Positions 26,106 to 33,785 of a DNA stretch of 64,000 nt are shown here, piece after piece; within the stretch, counting starts at the first letter, position 1; each line of letters starts with the position of its first letter. The stretch covers positions 2,401,770-2,465,769 of the forward strand of contig NC_014297.1 of the NCBI RefSeq assembly GCF_000196895.1, in the 5' to 3' direction. Under the pieces are notes generated by a model. It was given only the letters and a program-made list of their open reading frames with translations. It had not been told where the DNA came from and searched no databases. Made by a program: the position numbers and the translations under genes. The stretch comes from Halalkalicoccus jeotgali B3 (GTDB lineage: Archaea > Halobacteriota > Halobacteria > Halobacteriales > Halalkalicoccaceae).

Positions 26106-28184
26106 ATGAGCCACGACGAGTACCCGACGGACCATCCTGCGGTGGTAACGTGCGGGTTGCCCTACGCCAACGGCGACCTGCACATCGGCCACCTGCGGAC
26201 GTACGTCAGCGGGGACACCCTCGCGCGCTCGCTGCGACGACTGGGCCAGCAGACGGCGTTCGTCTCCGGGTCGGACATGCACGGCACTCCTGTGGCGGTG
26301 AACGCCGAGCGGGAGGGAATCACTCCAGAGGAGTTCGCCCTCGAATACCACGAGGAGTACGCCGAGACGTTCCCCGAGTTCGGCGTCGAGTTCGACAACT
26401 ACGGCCACACCCACGACGAGACGAACACCGAACTCACCCGGGAGTTCGTCCGCGAGTGGATCGACAACGGGCACGTCTACGAGAAGGAGATCCAGGTCGC
26501 GTGGGACCCCGAAGTGGATCAGCCCCTCCCCGATCGATACGTCGAGGGGACCTGTCCCTACTGCGGCGAGAAGGCCCGCGGCGACGAGTGCGACGAGGGC
26601 TGTCAACGCCACCTCGAACCCGGCGAGATCGAAGACCCCACCAGCACCCTGACCGGCAACCCGGCCGAGTACCGCACCCGCGAACACGAGTTCCTCCGGC
26701 TCTCGGACTTTCAGGAGTACCTGAAGGGCTTTCTCGGTCGCTTGGAAGGCACCGATAACGCCAAGAACCAGCCAAAGGAGTGGGTCGAGGGCGAGCTTCA
26801 GGACCTCTGTATCACCCGTGACATGGACTGGGGGATCGAGTACCCCGAGGAGGGCAAGGAGGACCTCGTGCTGTACGTCTGGGTCGACGCGCCCATCGAG
26901 TACGTCGCCAGTACGAAACAGTACACCGAGCGAGTGGGTGAGGAGGTCTTCGACTGGGCCGAACCGTGGAAGGAGGGCGACGGGGAGTTGATCCACGTCA
27001 TCGGACGGGACATCATCCAGCACCACACCGTCTTCTGGCCCTCGATGCTCCGGGGAGCGGACTACAACGAGCCCCGGGCGGTGATGGCGAGTGGCTTCGT
27101 CAACCTGGACGGAAAGGCGTTCTCGACCTCGCGAAACCGTGCGATCTGGGCCGACGACTACCTCGCCGAGGGATTCGACCCCGATCTGCTCAGGTACTAC
27201 CTCGTGACCACCGGCGGGTTCCAGCAGGACGTCGACTTCTCCTGGGAGCGTTTCCAGGAGCGGGTCAACGGCGAGCTCGTGGGCAACTTCGGGAACTTCG
27301 TCTACCGGTCGCTGCTCTTCGCCCACCGGAACTTCGAGGGCACGCCCTCGGCCGACGTCAGCGAGGAGGTGCGTACGGAGATCAACGCCGCGATGGAGGC
27401 CTTCCGACGGGACCTCAACGAGTACTCGCTGCGGGAGGCCAGTCAGGCTGGGATCCGGCTCTCGCGCTTTGGCAACGAGTACATCCAGCGCAACGAGCCC
27501 TGGAAGCTCGTCGACGAGGACCCCGAGGAGGCTGCACGGGTGATCCGCGACTGCGTCCAGTTGGCGAAGGCCGCCGCCGTCCTCCTCGAACCGATCCTTC
27601 CACACGCCGCAGAACGCCTCTGGGCACAGTTCGGCGAGGCAGAGTCGGTCCACGACACTCGACTCGAGGACTCTCTCGAGGCCCCACCCACGGAGTTCGG
27701 CGAACCCGAGGCGCTGTTCGAGAAGGTCGAGGACGAGCGCGTCACGGAGCTCAACGAGAAGCTCCAAGAACGCGTCGCCGCCGCGAGCGCGGCCGCGAGT
27801 TCGGAGGACGAGGACACCGGTGGCGAGACGGATGAGGACACGAGCGGCCTCGAATCGCTCGCCGAGGAGCGAATCGGCTTCGAGGAGTTCCAAGAGCTCG
27901 ATATCCGCGTCGGCGAAATCGAACTCGCCGAGGGGATCGAGGGGGCGGACGACCTTGCCCGCCTCGAAGTGGATATCGGCGTCGAAACCCGACAGATCGT
28001 CGCCGGCATCAAGCGCCTACACGATCTAGAGGAACTGCCCGGAACGCGGGTCGTGATCCTGGCCAATCTGGAGCCCGCCGAGCTGTTCGGCGTCGAGAGC
28101 AACGGCATGGTACTCGCAGCGGGCGAGGACGCGGACCTGCTGACGACACTTGGCGACAGCGATCCGGGGACGAAGGTCAGGTGA
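26106..28184 (+). CDS. metG: Methionyl-tRNA synthetase with C-terminal tRNA-binding domain
   Basis: Class I synthetase of 692 residues. The HIGH motif is at residues 26-29 (NGDLHIGHLRTYVSGD). The zinc knuckle is near residue 150 (CPYCGEKARGDECDEGCQRH). The KMSKS loop appears as KAFSTSRNRAIWA (about 338-350), a normal haloarchaeal variant. The anticodon-binding helical domain follows. After an acidic linker (SSEDEDTGGETDEDTSG) comes an EMAP/Trbp111-type OB-fold tRNA-binding domain (about 592-692; FQELDIRVGEIELAEGIEGA). It initiates translation by charging initiator and elongator tRNA-Met. Confidence 0.96.
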   Translation: MSHDEYPTDHPAVVTCGLPYANGDLHIGHLRTYVSGDTLARSLRRLGQQTAFVSGSDMHGTPVAVNAEREGITPEEFALEYHEEYAETFPEFGVEFDNYGHTHDETNTELTREFVREWIDNGHVYEKEIQVAWDPEVDQPLPDRYVEGTCPYCGEKARGDECDEGCQRHLEPGEIEDPTSTLTGNPAEYRTREHEFLRLSDFQEYLKGFLGRLEGTDNAKNQPKEWVEGELQDLCITRDMDWGIEYPEEGKEDLVLYVWVDAPIEYVASTKQYTERVGEEVFDWAEPWKEGDGELIHVIGRDIIQHHTVFWPSMLRGADYNEPRAVMASGFVNLDGKAFSTSRNRAIWADDYLAEGFDPDLLRYYLVTTGGFQQDVDFSWERFQERVNGELVGNFGNFVYRSLLFAHRNFEGTPSADVSEEVRTEINAAMEAFRRDLNEYSLREASQAGIRLSRFGNEYIQRNEPWKLVDEDPEEAARVIRDCVQLAKAAAVLLEPILPHAAERLWAQFGEAESVHDTRLEDSLEAPPTEFGEPEALFEKVEDERVTELNEKLQERVAAASAAASSEDEDTGGETDEDTSGLESLAEERIGFEEFQELDIRVGEIELAEGIEGADDLARLEVDIGVETRQIVAGIKRLHDLEELPGTRVVILANLEPAELFGVESNGMVLAAGEDADLLTTLGDSDPGTKVR

Positions 28185-28213
28185 TCGTGGGTCCGGTCGA
28201 GTCGTTCGCGTAG

Positions 28214-28218
28214 TTTTT
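28214..28218 (+). terminator. T-tract after metG (possible terminator)
   Basis: A run of five T (tagtttttgc) about 30 bases after the metG stop. Archaeal RNA polymerase often terminates at T runs without needing a hairpin. The run is short, so this is weak. Confidence 0.3.
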
Positions 28219-28385
28219 GCTGGTCGACCATCGTAACGGCGATTCTATCGTAACGTTAGGGGAAGCACACAGCCGTTCGCATACCAGATCGTCCGTTTTC
28301 CGAGTTAACCAGACAAATGAAACGATCTCGAAGTAGCCATTGATGTCTTTAGCGTATGTCAAACTCAGGGTGGTAAATACAGAGG

Positions 28386-28395
28386 CTGTATACAG
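28386..28395. repeat. 10-bp palindrome between convergent metG and EamA gene
   Basis: CTGTATACAG reads the same on both strands. It lies in the 286-base interval between the metG stop and the EamA-family stop. The interval is AT-richer than its surroundings, and I see no gene in it. Confidence 0.35.
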
Positions 28396-28470
28396 TATGG
28401 CGAGGCGGGGTGGGCAGCCGTGACGAGGTGAACAGTTATTGGCCGGATAGGTATAGCGTGAGCGGCTCGT

Positions 28471-28896
28471 TTATTGCGCTACGAGGACGACAGCGACACC
28501 CGCGAGCAGGAGTCCTGCAATTCTCGTCGTGGTGATTTCGTCTCCGAGCGCGGCCATCCCGATGAACGCTGCGACGACGAAATACATGGCACCGAGAGTC
28601 GAAACGACTGTCGTTGAGCCACGTGAGAGACCGACGTACATCGAGACGAAGCCGATTCCGGCGAACAATCCAGCCACGCCAGCGAGCGCCCCGCCTCGTG
28701 GCGTGACAACCAGCGAGGCACCTGATACGATAACGAACCCGACTGCAAGGAAAGTTGCGACGAGATACGAGACCGCAGCAGCCGTCCTCGGGTCCATGGA
28801 TTCTGAGGCAGCGTTCCCCACGACGATCCAGATCCCCCACGAAACCATCGTCAGCGATCCGAATACCACAGCCGAATTTACCTCAGGGACTCCCAT
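28471..28896 (-). CDS. Single-domain EamA family transporter
   Basis: A 141-residue membrane protein with about five hydrophobic segments and one EamA/DMT domain; full-size members have two. Key runs are SLTMVSWGIWIVVGNAA near the start, TAAAVSYLVATFLAVGFVIV, and near the C-terminus LGAMYFVVAAFIGMAALGDEITT with a last hydrophobic helix. Half-size members are thought to work as dimers. The start at 28896 (MGVPEVNSAVV) is preferred over 28944 because the extra 16 residues are polar and unlike the family. Base composition and codon choice are AT-richer than neighbouring genes, which suggests transfer from outside. Substrate unknown. Confidence 0.8.
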   Translation of the reverse strand: MGVPEVNSAVVFGSLTMVSWGIWIVVGNAASESMDPRTAAAVSYLVATFLAVGFVIVSGASLVVTPRGGALAGVAGLFAGIGFVSMYVGLSRGSTTVVSTLGAMYFVVAAFIGMAALGDEITTTRIAGLLLAGVAVVLVAQ

Positions 28897-29339
28897 CGGT
28901 GCGTACGTTCTTCCTATAACGGTAAAAGACTCCGTTTGTAGCAATTCCGATCAAAGCAGAGGGAACAACTGCCAGTGACCGACTTGCGCTATGTATCATA
29001 CACGGCGCTTGAACACCATCTGCTACTGGTGAGAGTGCCGGCAGCCAGTTCGCATATCTACTACCGGCCAGTTCACCGGATTACGGTCGCAATCGACCCA
29101 TGCAACATCCTCCGTCCTATAATGATAGCCCTCACACACGACGCTTAGCGATCGGCGACGAATTCGATGAAGCCAGCCCCGGGACGTTCTGGAACACTCG
29201 GTTTCCACGTCGACGAACCCGACATACGTGGTCTAGTCCGGAGTGCGTGATCACGCCCGAAAGGCGTTCGGCCAACGAGGACTCACTCGCTGGCGAGCTA
29301 ACCGTTGGGCTTTTTGCCGGCTTGTCGTCTACTGCCCCT
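28897..29339. other. Low-GC interval without a recognised gene
   Basis: About 440 bases between the EamA start and pyk. GC is visibly lower than the surroundings. A minus-strand frame of 61 codons (29023-29208) and an 80-codon in-frame upstream extension of pyk are present, but neither resembles a known protein and both have poor codon use. The interval contains a 12-bp perfect palindrome at 29245-29256. It must hold the promoters of both divergent genes. Confidence 0.5.
29245..29256. promoter_or_regulatory. 12-bp perfect palindrome upstream of pyk (candidate operator)
   Basis: GCGTGATCACGC is self-complementary over all 12 bases and is centred about 90 bases before the pyk start. It lies in the only intergenic region that could regulate pyk. 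No other copy was noticed by eye in the window. Confidence 0.35.
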
Positions 29340-31124
29340 ATGAGAAACGCGAAGATCGTCTGTACGCTGGGGCCGGCCTCGGACGACCGGCGCACGATCC
29401 GCGAGCTGGCCGACGCGGGGATGTCGGTCGCGCGCTTGAACGCGAGCCACGGGACCGTCGAGGACCGCGCGGAGCTGATCGATCTCGTGAGGGAGATCGA
29501 CGAGACCACCGACGACCCACTGGCGGTCATGCTCGACACGCAGGGTCCGGAGATCCGCACCGCACCCCTCGAGGAGCCGACCGAACTCGAAACCGGCTCC
29601 CGCGTGCGCTTCGTCGAGGGCGAGGACGCCACCCCCCAGCAAGTGGGTCTCTCGAACCCGATCACCGGGGTCGAGCCGGGTGACCGGGTGTTGCTCGACG
29701 ACGGCCGGATCGAGACGACCGTCGAGGAACTCGAGGGCGATACCGTCATTGCACGCGTCGAGAGCGGCGGGCCGCTCCCGGGTCGCAAGGGGGTCAACGT
29801 GCCGGGCGTGGAGCTCGATCTGGAGGTCGTCACCGAAAAGGACCGCCGGGACCTGCAACTCGCCGCCGAAAAGGAGGTTGATTTCGTCGCCGCCTCGTTC
29901 GTCCGGGACGCAGAAGACGTCTACGAGGTCGGCGCGACCCTCGAAGAGTTCGGCGACCCGCTCCCTATCGTCTCGAAGATCGAGCGCGCCGGGGCCGTCG
30001 AGAACCTCCAGGGGATCGTCGAGGCCTCCTACGGCGTGATGGTCGCCCGGGGCGACCTGGGGGTCGAGTGCCCGATGGAGGACGTCCCGATGATCCAGAA
30101 ACGCATCATCCGGGCGTGTCGGGACGCGGGCGCGCCCGTCATCACGGCCACGGAGATGCTCGACTCGATGGTCCACTCCCGGCGTCCCACCCGCGCGGAG
30201 GCCTCAGACGTGGCAAACGCCGTGCTCGACGGCACCGACGCGGTGATGCTTTCGGGCGAGACCGCCATCGGGGACCACCCCGTCCGCGTGGTCGAGACGA
30301 TGGGCAGCATCGTCCGGCAGGTCGAGCGAAGCACCGAGTACGACGAACTACGCGAGAGCCGCGTCCCCGCCCCCAGCGACTCCCGGACCGAGGCGCTTGC
30401 CCGTGCGGCGCGCTATCTCGCCCGGGACCTCGACGCGAGCGCCGTCGTCGCGGCCAGCGAGTCGGGCTACACCGCCCGGAAGATGGCCAAATACCGGCCG
30501 GGCGTACCCGTCATCGCCTCGACGCCCACCGAGCGAGTCCGTCGACAGCTCGCGCTGTCGTGGGGTGTCAGCGCTCAGTACGCGCCCTTCACCGACGAGG
30601 GACCGAACGCCGTCATCGACAACGCCGTCAACGCGGCGCTCGATTCGGGCGTCGCAGACAGCGGCGACACAGTGGTGGTGCTCTCGGGGATGATGAGCGA
30701 GATCGAGGGCGCGGGCACGACGAACATGCTGAAGGTCCACGTCGCCGCGGAAACCCTCGAAACGGGTACGGGCGTCGTCTCCGGGCGGACCAGCGGGCCC
30801 GTCGTCCACACCGAAGACGGCGACCTCGCGGGCGTCGAGCCGGGAGCGATCCTCAGCCTCCCCGCGGGGTTCGACGGGGAGTTCACGGGCGAGCTTTCGA
30901 GGGTCGGGGCGATCGTCGATGCGCGCTCCGGGATGACGGGCTACCCCGCGATGATCGCGCGCGAACTGGGCATTCCGATGGTCAGCGGGGCGGACCTGAC
31001 GGAGGTCCCCGACGGGACGACGGTGACCGTCGACGCCGAGCGGGGCGTGATCTACGAGGGCGAACTCGCGAGCCCGACCGAACGCCGCGAGATCGACGCC
31101 CCTGACTGGGCGGGAGGGCGGTGA
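29340..31124 (+). CDS. pyk: Pyruvate kinase with C-terminal PEP-utilizer-like domain
   Basis: 594-residue pyruvate kinase that makes pyruvate and ATP from PEP. The start MRNAKIVCTLGPASDDRR is the normal N-terminus; the in-frame upstream 80 codons are not family-like. The barrel has MLDTQGPEIRT and the active-site run IVSKIERAGAVENLQGI. The family signature region VMVARGDLGVECPMEDVPM follows, then TATEMLDSMVHSRRPTRAEA. After the C domain (about 350-470) comes an extra domain (about 480-580) that looks like the mobile phosphohistidine domain of PEP synthase. Its histidine motif reads GMTGYPAMIAREL, with Tyr where the transferase has His, so it cannot carry phosphate. Similar extra domains are known in other pyruvate kinases. 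Confidence 0.94.
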   Translation: MRNAKIVCTLGPASDDRRTIRELADAGMSVARLNASHGTVEDRAELIDLVREIDETTDDPLAVMLDTQGPEIRTAPLEEPTELETGSRVRFVEGEDATPQQVGLSNPITGVEPGDRVLLDDGRIETTVEELEGDTVIARVESGGPLPGRKGVNVPGVELDLEVVTEKDRRDLQLAAEKEVDFVAASFVRDAEDVYEVGATLEEFGDPLPIVSKIERAGAVENLQGIVEASYGVMVARGDLGVECPMEDVPMIQKRIIRACRDAGAPVITATEMLDSMVHSRRPTRAEASDVANAVLDGTDAVMLSGETAIGDHPVRVVETMGSIVRQVERSTEYDELRESRVPAPSDSRTEALARAARYLARDLDASAVVAASESGYTARKMAKYRPGVPVIASTPTERVRRQLALSWGVSAQYAPFTDEGPNAVIDNAVNAALDSGVADSGDTVVVLSGMMSEIEGAGTTNMLKVHVAAETLETGTGVVSGRTSGPVVHTEDGDLAGVEPGAILSLPAGFDGEFTGELSRVGAIVDARSGMTGYPAMIARELGIPMVSGADLTEVPDGTTVTVDAERGVIYEGELASPTERREIDAPDWAGGR

Positions 31125-31125
31125 G

Positions 31126-31311
31126 ATGGCGAGCGACGACGGCGATCGGGAGTGGCAGTACGCCGTCGACGAGGTCGGCGAGGACGCCGACCCGGAAGAC
31201 GACCGGCGCCGGATCGAACCCGAGTCGGTAACCCCCGAGAACGCGCTGTTCGTACTCGTCGGCGTGCTCCTCGCGATCGGTGCGCTCGCCTACGGGCTTG
31301 GACTTATCTGA
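31126..31311 (+). CDS. Small C-tail-anchored protein (DUF7312-like)
   Basis: A 61-residue protein. An acidic cytoplasmic part (EWQYAVDEVGEDADPEDDR) is followed by TPENALFVLVGVLLAIGALA, one membrane span near the C-terminus. This layout matches a haloarchaeal family that I recall as DUF7312, of unknown function. The start codon is one base after the pyk stop, so cotranslation with pyk is likely. Whether it acts with pyruvate kinase is unknown. Confidence 0.75.
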   Translation: MASDDGDREWQYAVDEVGEDADPEDDRRRIEPESVTPENALFVLVGVLLAIGALAYGLGLI

Positions 31312-31349
31312 CCCGGAACCATTAATCGGGTCCCGTACTAAGACCGAGT

Positions 31350-31907
31350 ATGGTCGAGATCCTCGGGCAGTCGTTGCCGCTCGTCCTCCTGGTCGCCGGC
31401 GTGTTGCTGGCGGTCGCGGAGGCGCTCGCGCCGGGGGCTCATCTGATCGTCCTCGGGGTCGCGCTGGTCGTCGCGGGGCTCGTCGGACTGGCACTCGGAC
31501 CCTTCATCGGGGGCAGCGCCCTCGCAATCGCGCTGGCGGCGACGGTCCTCCTCGTGGGTGGCGTCTCCCTGTTCGCCTACCGCGAACTCGACATCTACGG
31601 CGGGAAGGGAGCCGGGCAGACCAGCGATTCGGACTCGCTCAGGGGACGGACGGGTCGGGTCACCGAACGGGTCACACCGAGCGACGGTGAAGTCAAACTC
31701 ACCGGCGGGTTCAATCCGTACTACACCGCCCGGTCGATCGACGGCACCATCGAGGTGGGCGAGGAGGTGTTCGTCATCGACCCCGGCGGTGGGAACGTCC
31801 TCACGGTCGAATCGATGGGCGTCGTCGAGGACGAGATCGACCGCGAACTCGACCTCGGGCGGGTGACCGACGACGAACGTGAACCCGAATACGACCTCGA
31901 CGGGTAG
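31350..31907 (+). CDS. NfeD family membrane protein
   Basis: 185 residues. Three hydrophobic spans lie in the first 75 residues (LPLVLLVAGVLLAVAEALA, LIVLGVALVVAGLVGLALG, and LAIALAATVLLVGGVSLF), followed by a soluble OB-fold domain of NfeD type (about 100-160; GRTGRVTERVTPSDGEVKL). NfeD proteins are usually encoded beside SPFH proteins, and here the slipin gene begins 58 bases later on the same strand. They are thought to work together in membrane-domain organisation or protein quality control. Confidence 0.88.
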   Translation: MVEILGQSLPLVLLVAGVLLAVAEALAPGAHLIVLGVALVVAGLVGLALGPFIGGSALAIALAATVLLVGGVSLFAYRELDIYGGKGAGQTSDSDSLRGRTGRVTERVTPSDGEVKLTGGFNPYYTARSIDGTIEVGEEVFVIDPGGGNVLTVESMGVVEDEIDRELDLGRVTDDEREPEYDLDG

Positions 31908-31917
31908 CGAACCTGTA

Positions 31918-31948
31918 TTGGTATCTAGGGGAATCCTTTTGGTACCTA
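31918..31948 (+). promoter_or_regulatory. Tandem 10-bp direct repeats upstream of the slipin gene
   Basis: TTGGTATCTA (31918-31927) and TTGGTACCTA (31939-31948) differ at one base and start 21 bases apart, two helical turns. The stretch between them (aatcctttt) sits about 30 bases before the slipin ATG, where a TATA box would be expected. Flanking repeats on one face of the helix would suit a regulator. Confidence 0.45.
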
Positions 31949-31965
31949 CATCCTAACATCCACAC

Positions 31966-33123
31966 ATGTTCCCCGCGGTACCGCTGCAGGCGACGCTGAC
32001 GCTGACGTTCGTCGCGTTGTTGTTGTTGTTCTTGGCCATCGTCACCGTCTGGCAGATGGTCGAGATCGTCGACGCGACCGAGAAACGCGCCCTGACGGTC
32101 TTCGGTGAGTACCGGAAGCTGCTCGAACCGGGCATCCACTTCATCCCCCCGTTCGTCAGCGCGACCCATCGCTTCGATATGCGAACCCAGACGCTCGATG
32201 TACCCCGACAGGAGGCCATCACGCGGGACAACTCGCCCGTGACCGCCGACGCCGTCGTCTACATCAAGGTAATGGACGCCAAGAAGGCGTTTCTGGAGGT
32301 CGACGACTACAAGCGGGCGGTCTCGAACCTCGCCCAGACGACCCTTCGAGCGGTGCTCGGCGACATGGAACTCGACGACACGCTCAGCAAGCGCGAGGAG
32401 ATCAACGCCAAAATTCGAAAGGAACTCGACGAACCCACCGACGAGTGGGGGATCCGGGTGGAGTCGGTCGAAGTCCGGGAGGTGAACCCGAGCCAGGACG
32501 TCCAGCGTGCGATGGAACAACAGACCTCCGCCGAGCGCAAACGCCGCGCGATGATCCTCGAAGCACAGGGTGAACGCCGCAGCGCCGTCGAGAAGGCCGA
32601 GGGTGACAAGCAGTCGAACATCATCCGCGCACAGGGTGAAAAACAGAGCCAGATCCTCGAAGCACAGGGTGATGCGGTCTCGACGGTGCTGCGAGCGAAG
32701 TCCGCCGAGTCGATGGGCGAGCGGGCGGTCATCGAACGCGGGATGGAGACCTTGGAGTCGATCGGCCAGGGCGAGTCGACGACGTTCGTCCTCCCCCAGG
32801 AGCTGACCTCGCTGATGGGCCGGTACGGCAAACACCTCACCGGTAGCGACGTGAAACTCGACGAGGGCCAACTCGACAGCCTGGAGTTCGACGAGGAGAC
32901 CCGACAGATGCTCGGGCTCGACAACATCGACGAGCTGATCGGCCAGATCGACGAGGAGGCCGACCTCGACGTCGAGGAGATGGAGCAGGAGGCCCAGGCG
33001 ATCAAGGAGGGCGAGGACGTCGACAGCATCCAGGACCCCGACGAGGTGATCAGTGGGATGAGCGACGAGTTCGAGGACGACTCCGACGAGCGCGACCTCG
33101 AAACGGAGACGGAGACGAACTGA
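31966..33123 (+). CDS. Slipin/stomatin-like SPFH (Band 7) protein
   Basis: 385-residue SPFH protein. One N-terminal membrane anchor (about 8-30, LTLTFVALLLLFLAIVTVW) precedes the SPFH domain. Visible runs are ALTVFGEYRKLLEPGIHFI, DAVVYIKVMDAKKAFLEVDD and EWGIRVESVEVREVNPSQDV. A coiled coil then follows with clear 11-residue repeats (about 193-245; each repeat is of the form ILEAQGERRSA). The C-terminal 100 residues are very acidic and probably disordered. It forms large membrane assemblies and is paired with the NfeD gene upstream. The ATG at 31966 immediately precedes the hydrophobic anchor. Confidence 0.93.
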   Translation: MFPAVPLQATLTLTFVALLLLFLAIVTVWQMVEIVDATEKRALTVFGEYRKLLEPGIHFIPPFVSATHRFDMRTQTLDVPRQEAITRDNSPVTADAVVYIKVMDAKKAFLEVDDYKRAVSNLAQTTLRAVLGDMELDDTLSKREEINAKIRKELDEPTDEWGIRVESVEVREVNPSQDVQRAMEQQTSAERKRRAMILEAQGERRSAVEKAEGDKQSNIIRAQGEKQSQILEAQGDAVSTVLRAKSAESMGERAVIERGMETLESIGQGESTTFVLPQELTSLMGRYGKHLTGSDVKLDEGQLDSLEFDEETRQMLGLDNIDELIGQIDEEADLDVEEMEQEAQAIKEGEDVDSIQDPDEVISGMSDEFEDDSDERDLETETETN

Positions 33124-33140
33124 CTGCAACGGGCCGAAGC

Positions 33141-33150
33141 TGTTATATCT
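33141..33150 (+). promoter_or_regulatory. TATA-like element for the winged-helix gene
   Basis: tgttatatct is centred about 28 bases before the ATG at 33174, the spacing expected for a leaderless haloarchaeal transcript. It lies in an AT-rich dip after the slipin stop. Confidence 0.45.
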
Positions 33151-33173
33151 CGGCTCTGCTATGTACCGATAGC

Positions 33174-33785
33174 ATGGTAGAGCCGGGGCCCGAATCGGTC
33201 GATCGGGACAAACGGACGACGTTGCGGCGGTTTGCGGCGCTTGGAGCCGCGAGCCCGCTGGCGGCGTTCGTCGGGTCGAACTCCGGGAGCGACGCCCGCT
33301 CTGCGATCGCGGGCTACGTCTCCTCGACCCCCGGTGCGCACTTCTCGAAGATCCGTGACGACCTCTCGCTGGGGACGGGCGAAACCCAACACCACCTCCG
33401 GCGACTGGTCGATGCGGGTGCGATCGAGAGCCACATGGACGGAGAATACAGGAGGTACTTTCCGGAGGGACGGTTCTCCGCGTTCGAGCGCCGGGCGCTT
33501 GGCTACCTCCGTCGGGAGACACCACGCGGGATGGTGCTCGCGCTGCTCGCGAACCCGGCGACGACCGGCAGCGCGATCGCAGAGCGCCTCGACGTCTCGA
33601 CGGCGACAGTGAGTAACACGGCCGCGGACTTAGAGGAGGCGGGGCTTCTCACCCGGTCGAACGGGTACGCGGTCGAGCGTCCCGAGACGCTCATCTCGCT
33701 TCTGGTTCGGTACGCCGACTCGTTCGACGAGCGCACCGTCTCGTTTGCGGATCGGGCCGACGAACTGGTCAGCTACGACCCGTAA
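33174..33785 (+). CDS. Winged-helix transcription regulator with two helix-turn-helix domains
   Basis: 203 residues. The first winged helix spans about residues 45-105 (FSKIRDDLSLGTGETQHHLR, then DAGAIESHMDGEYRRYF). The second spans about 115-170 (GSAIAERLDVSTATVSNTAA). Both show the usual recognition-helix pattern. The tandem arrangement is common in haloarchaeal regulators that I cannot place precisely. Its last 13 bases overlap the 3' end of the convergent phosphoesterase gene. No ligand domain is visible beyond the C-terminal 35 residues. Confidence 0.8.
   Translation: MVEPGPESVDRDKRTTLRRFAALGAASPLAAFVGSNSGSDARSAIAGYVSSTPGAHFSKIRDDLSLGTGETQHHLRRLVDAGAIESHMDGEYRRYFPEGRFSAFERRALGYLRRETPRGMVLALLANPATTGSAIAERLDVSTATVSNTAADLEEAGLLTRSNGYAVERPETLISLLVRYADSFDERTVSFADRADELVSYDP

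Noticed and set aside
24290-26107. 605-codon minus-strand open frame across mfnA
   Set aside because: Crosses several plus-strand gene boundaries; Arg/Pro-rich shadow.
25569-27893. 774-codon minus-strand open frame across uspA and metG
   Set aside because: Spans two good plus-strand genes and an intergenic gap; no recognisable domain.
29100-29339. 80-codon upstream in-frame extension of pyruvate kinase
   Set aside because: The family starts at MRNAKIVCTLGPAS; the extension is AT-rich, low in acidic residues, and contains the likely promoter region.
31801-33525. 574-codon minus-strand open frame across the slipin gene
   Set aside because: Covers an intergenic promoter and two genes; no family features.
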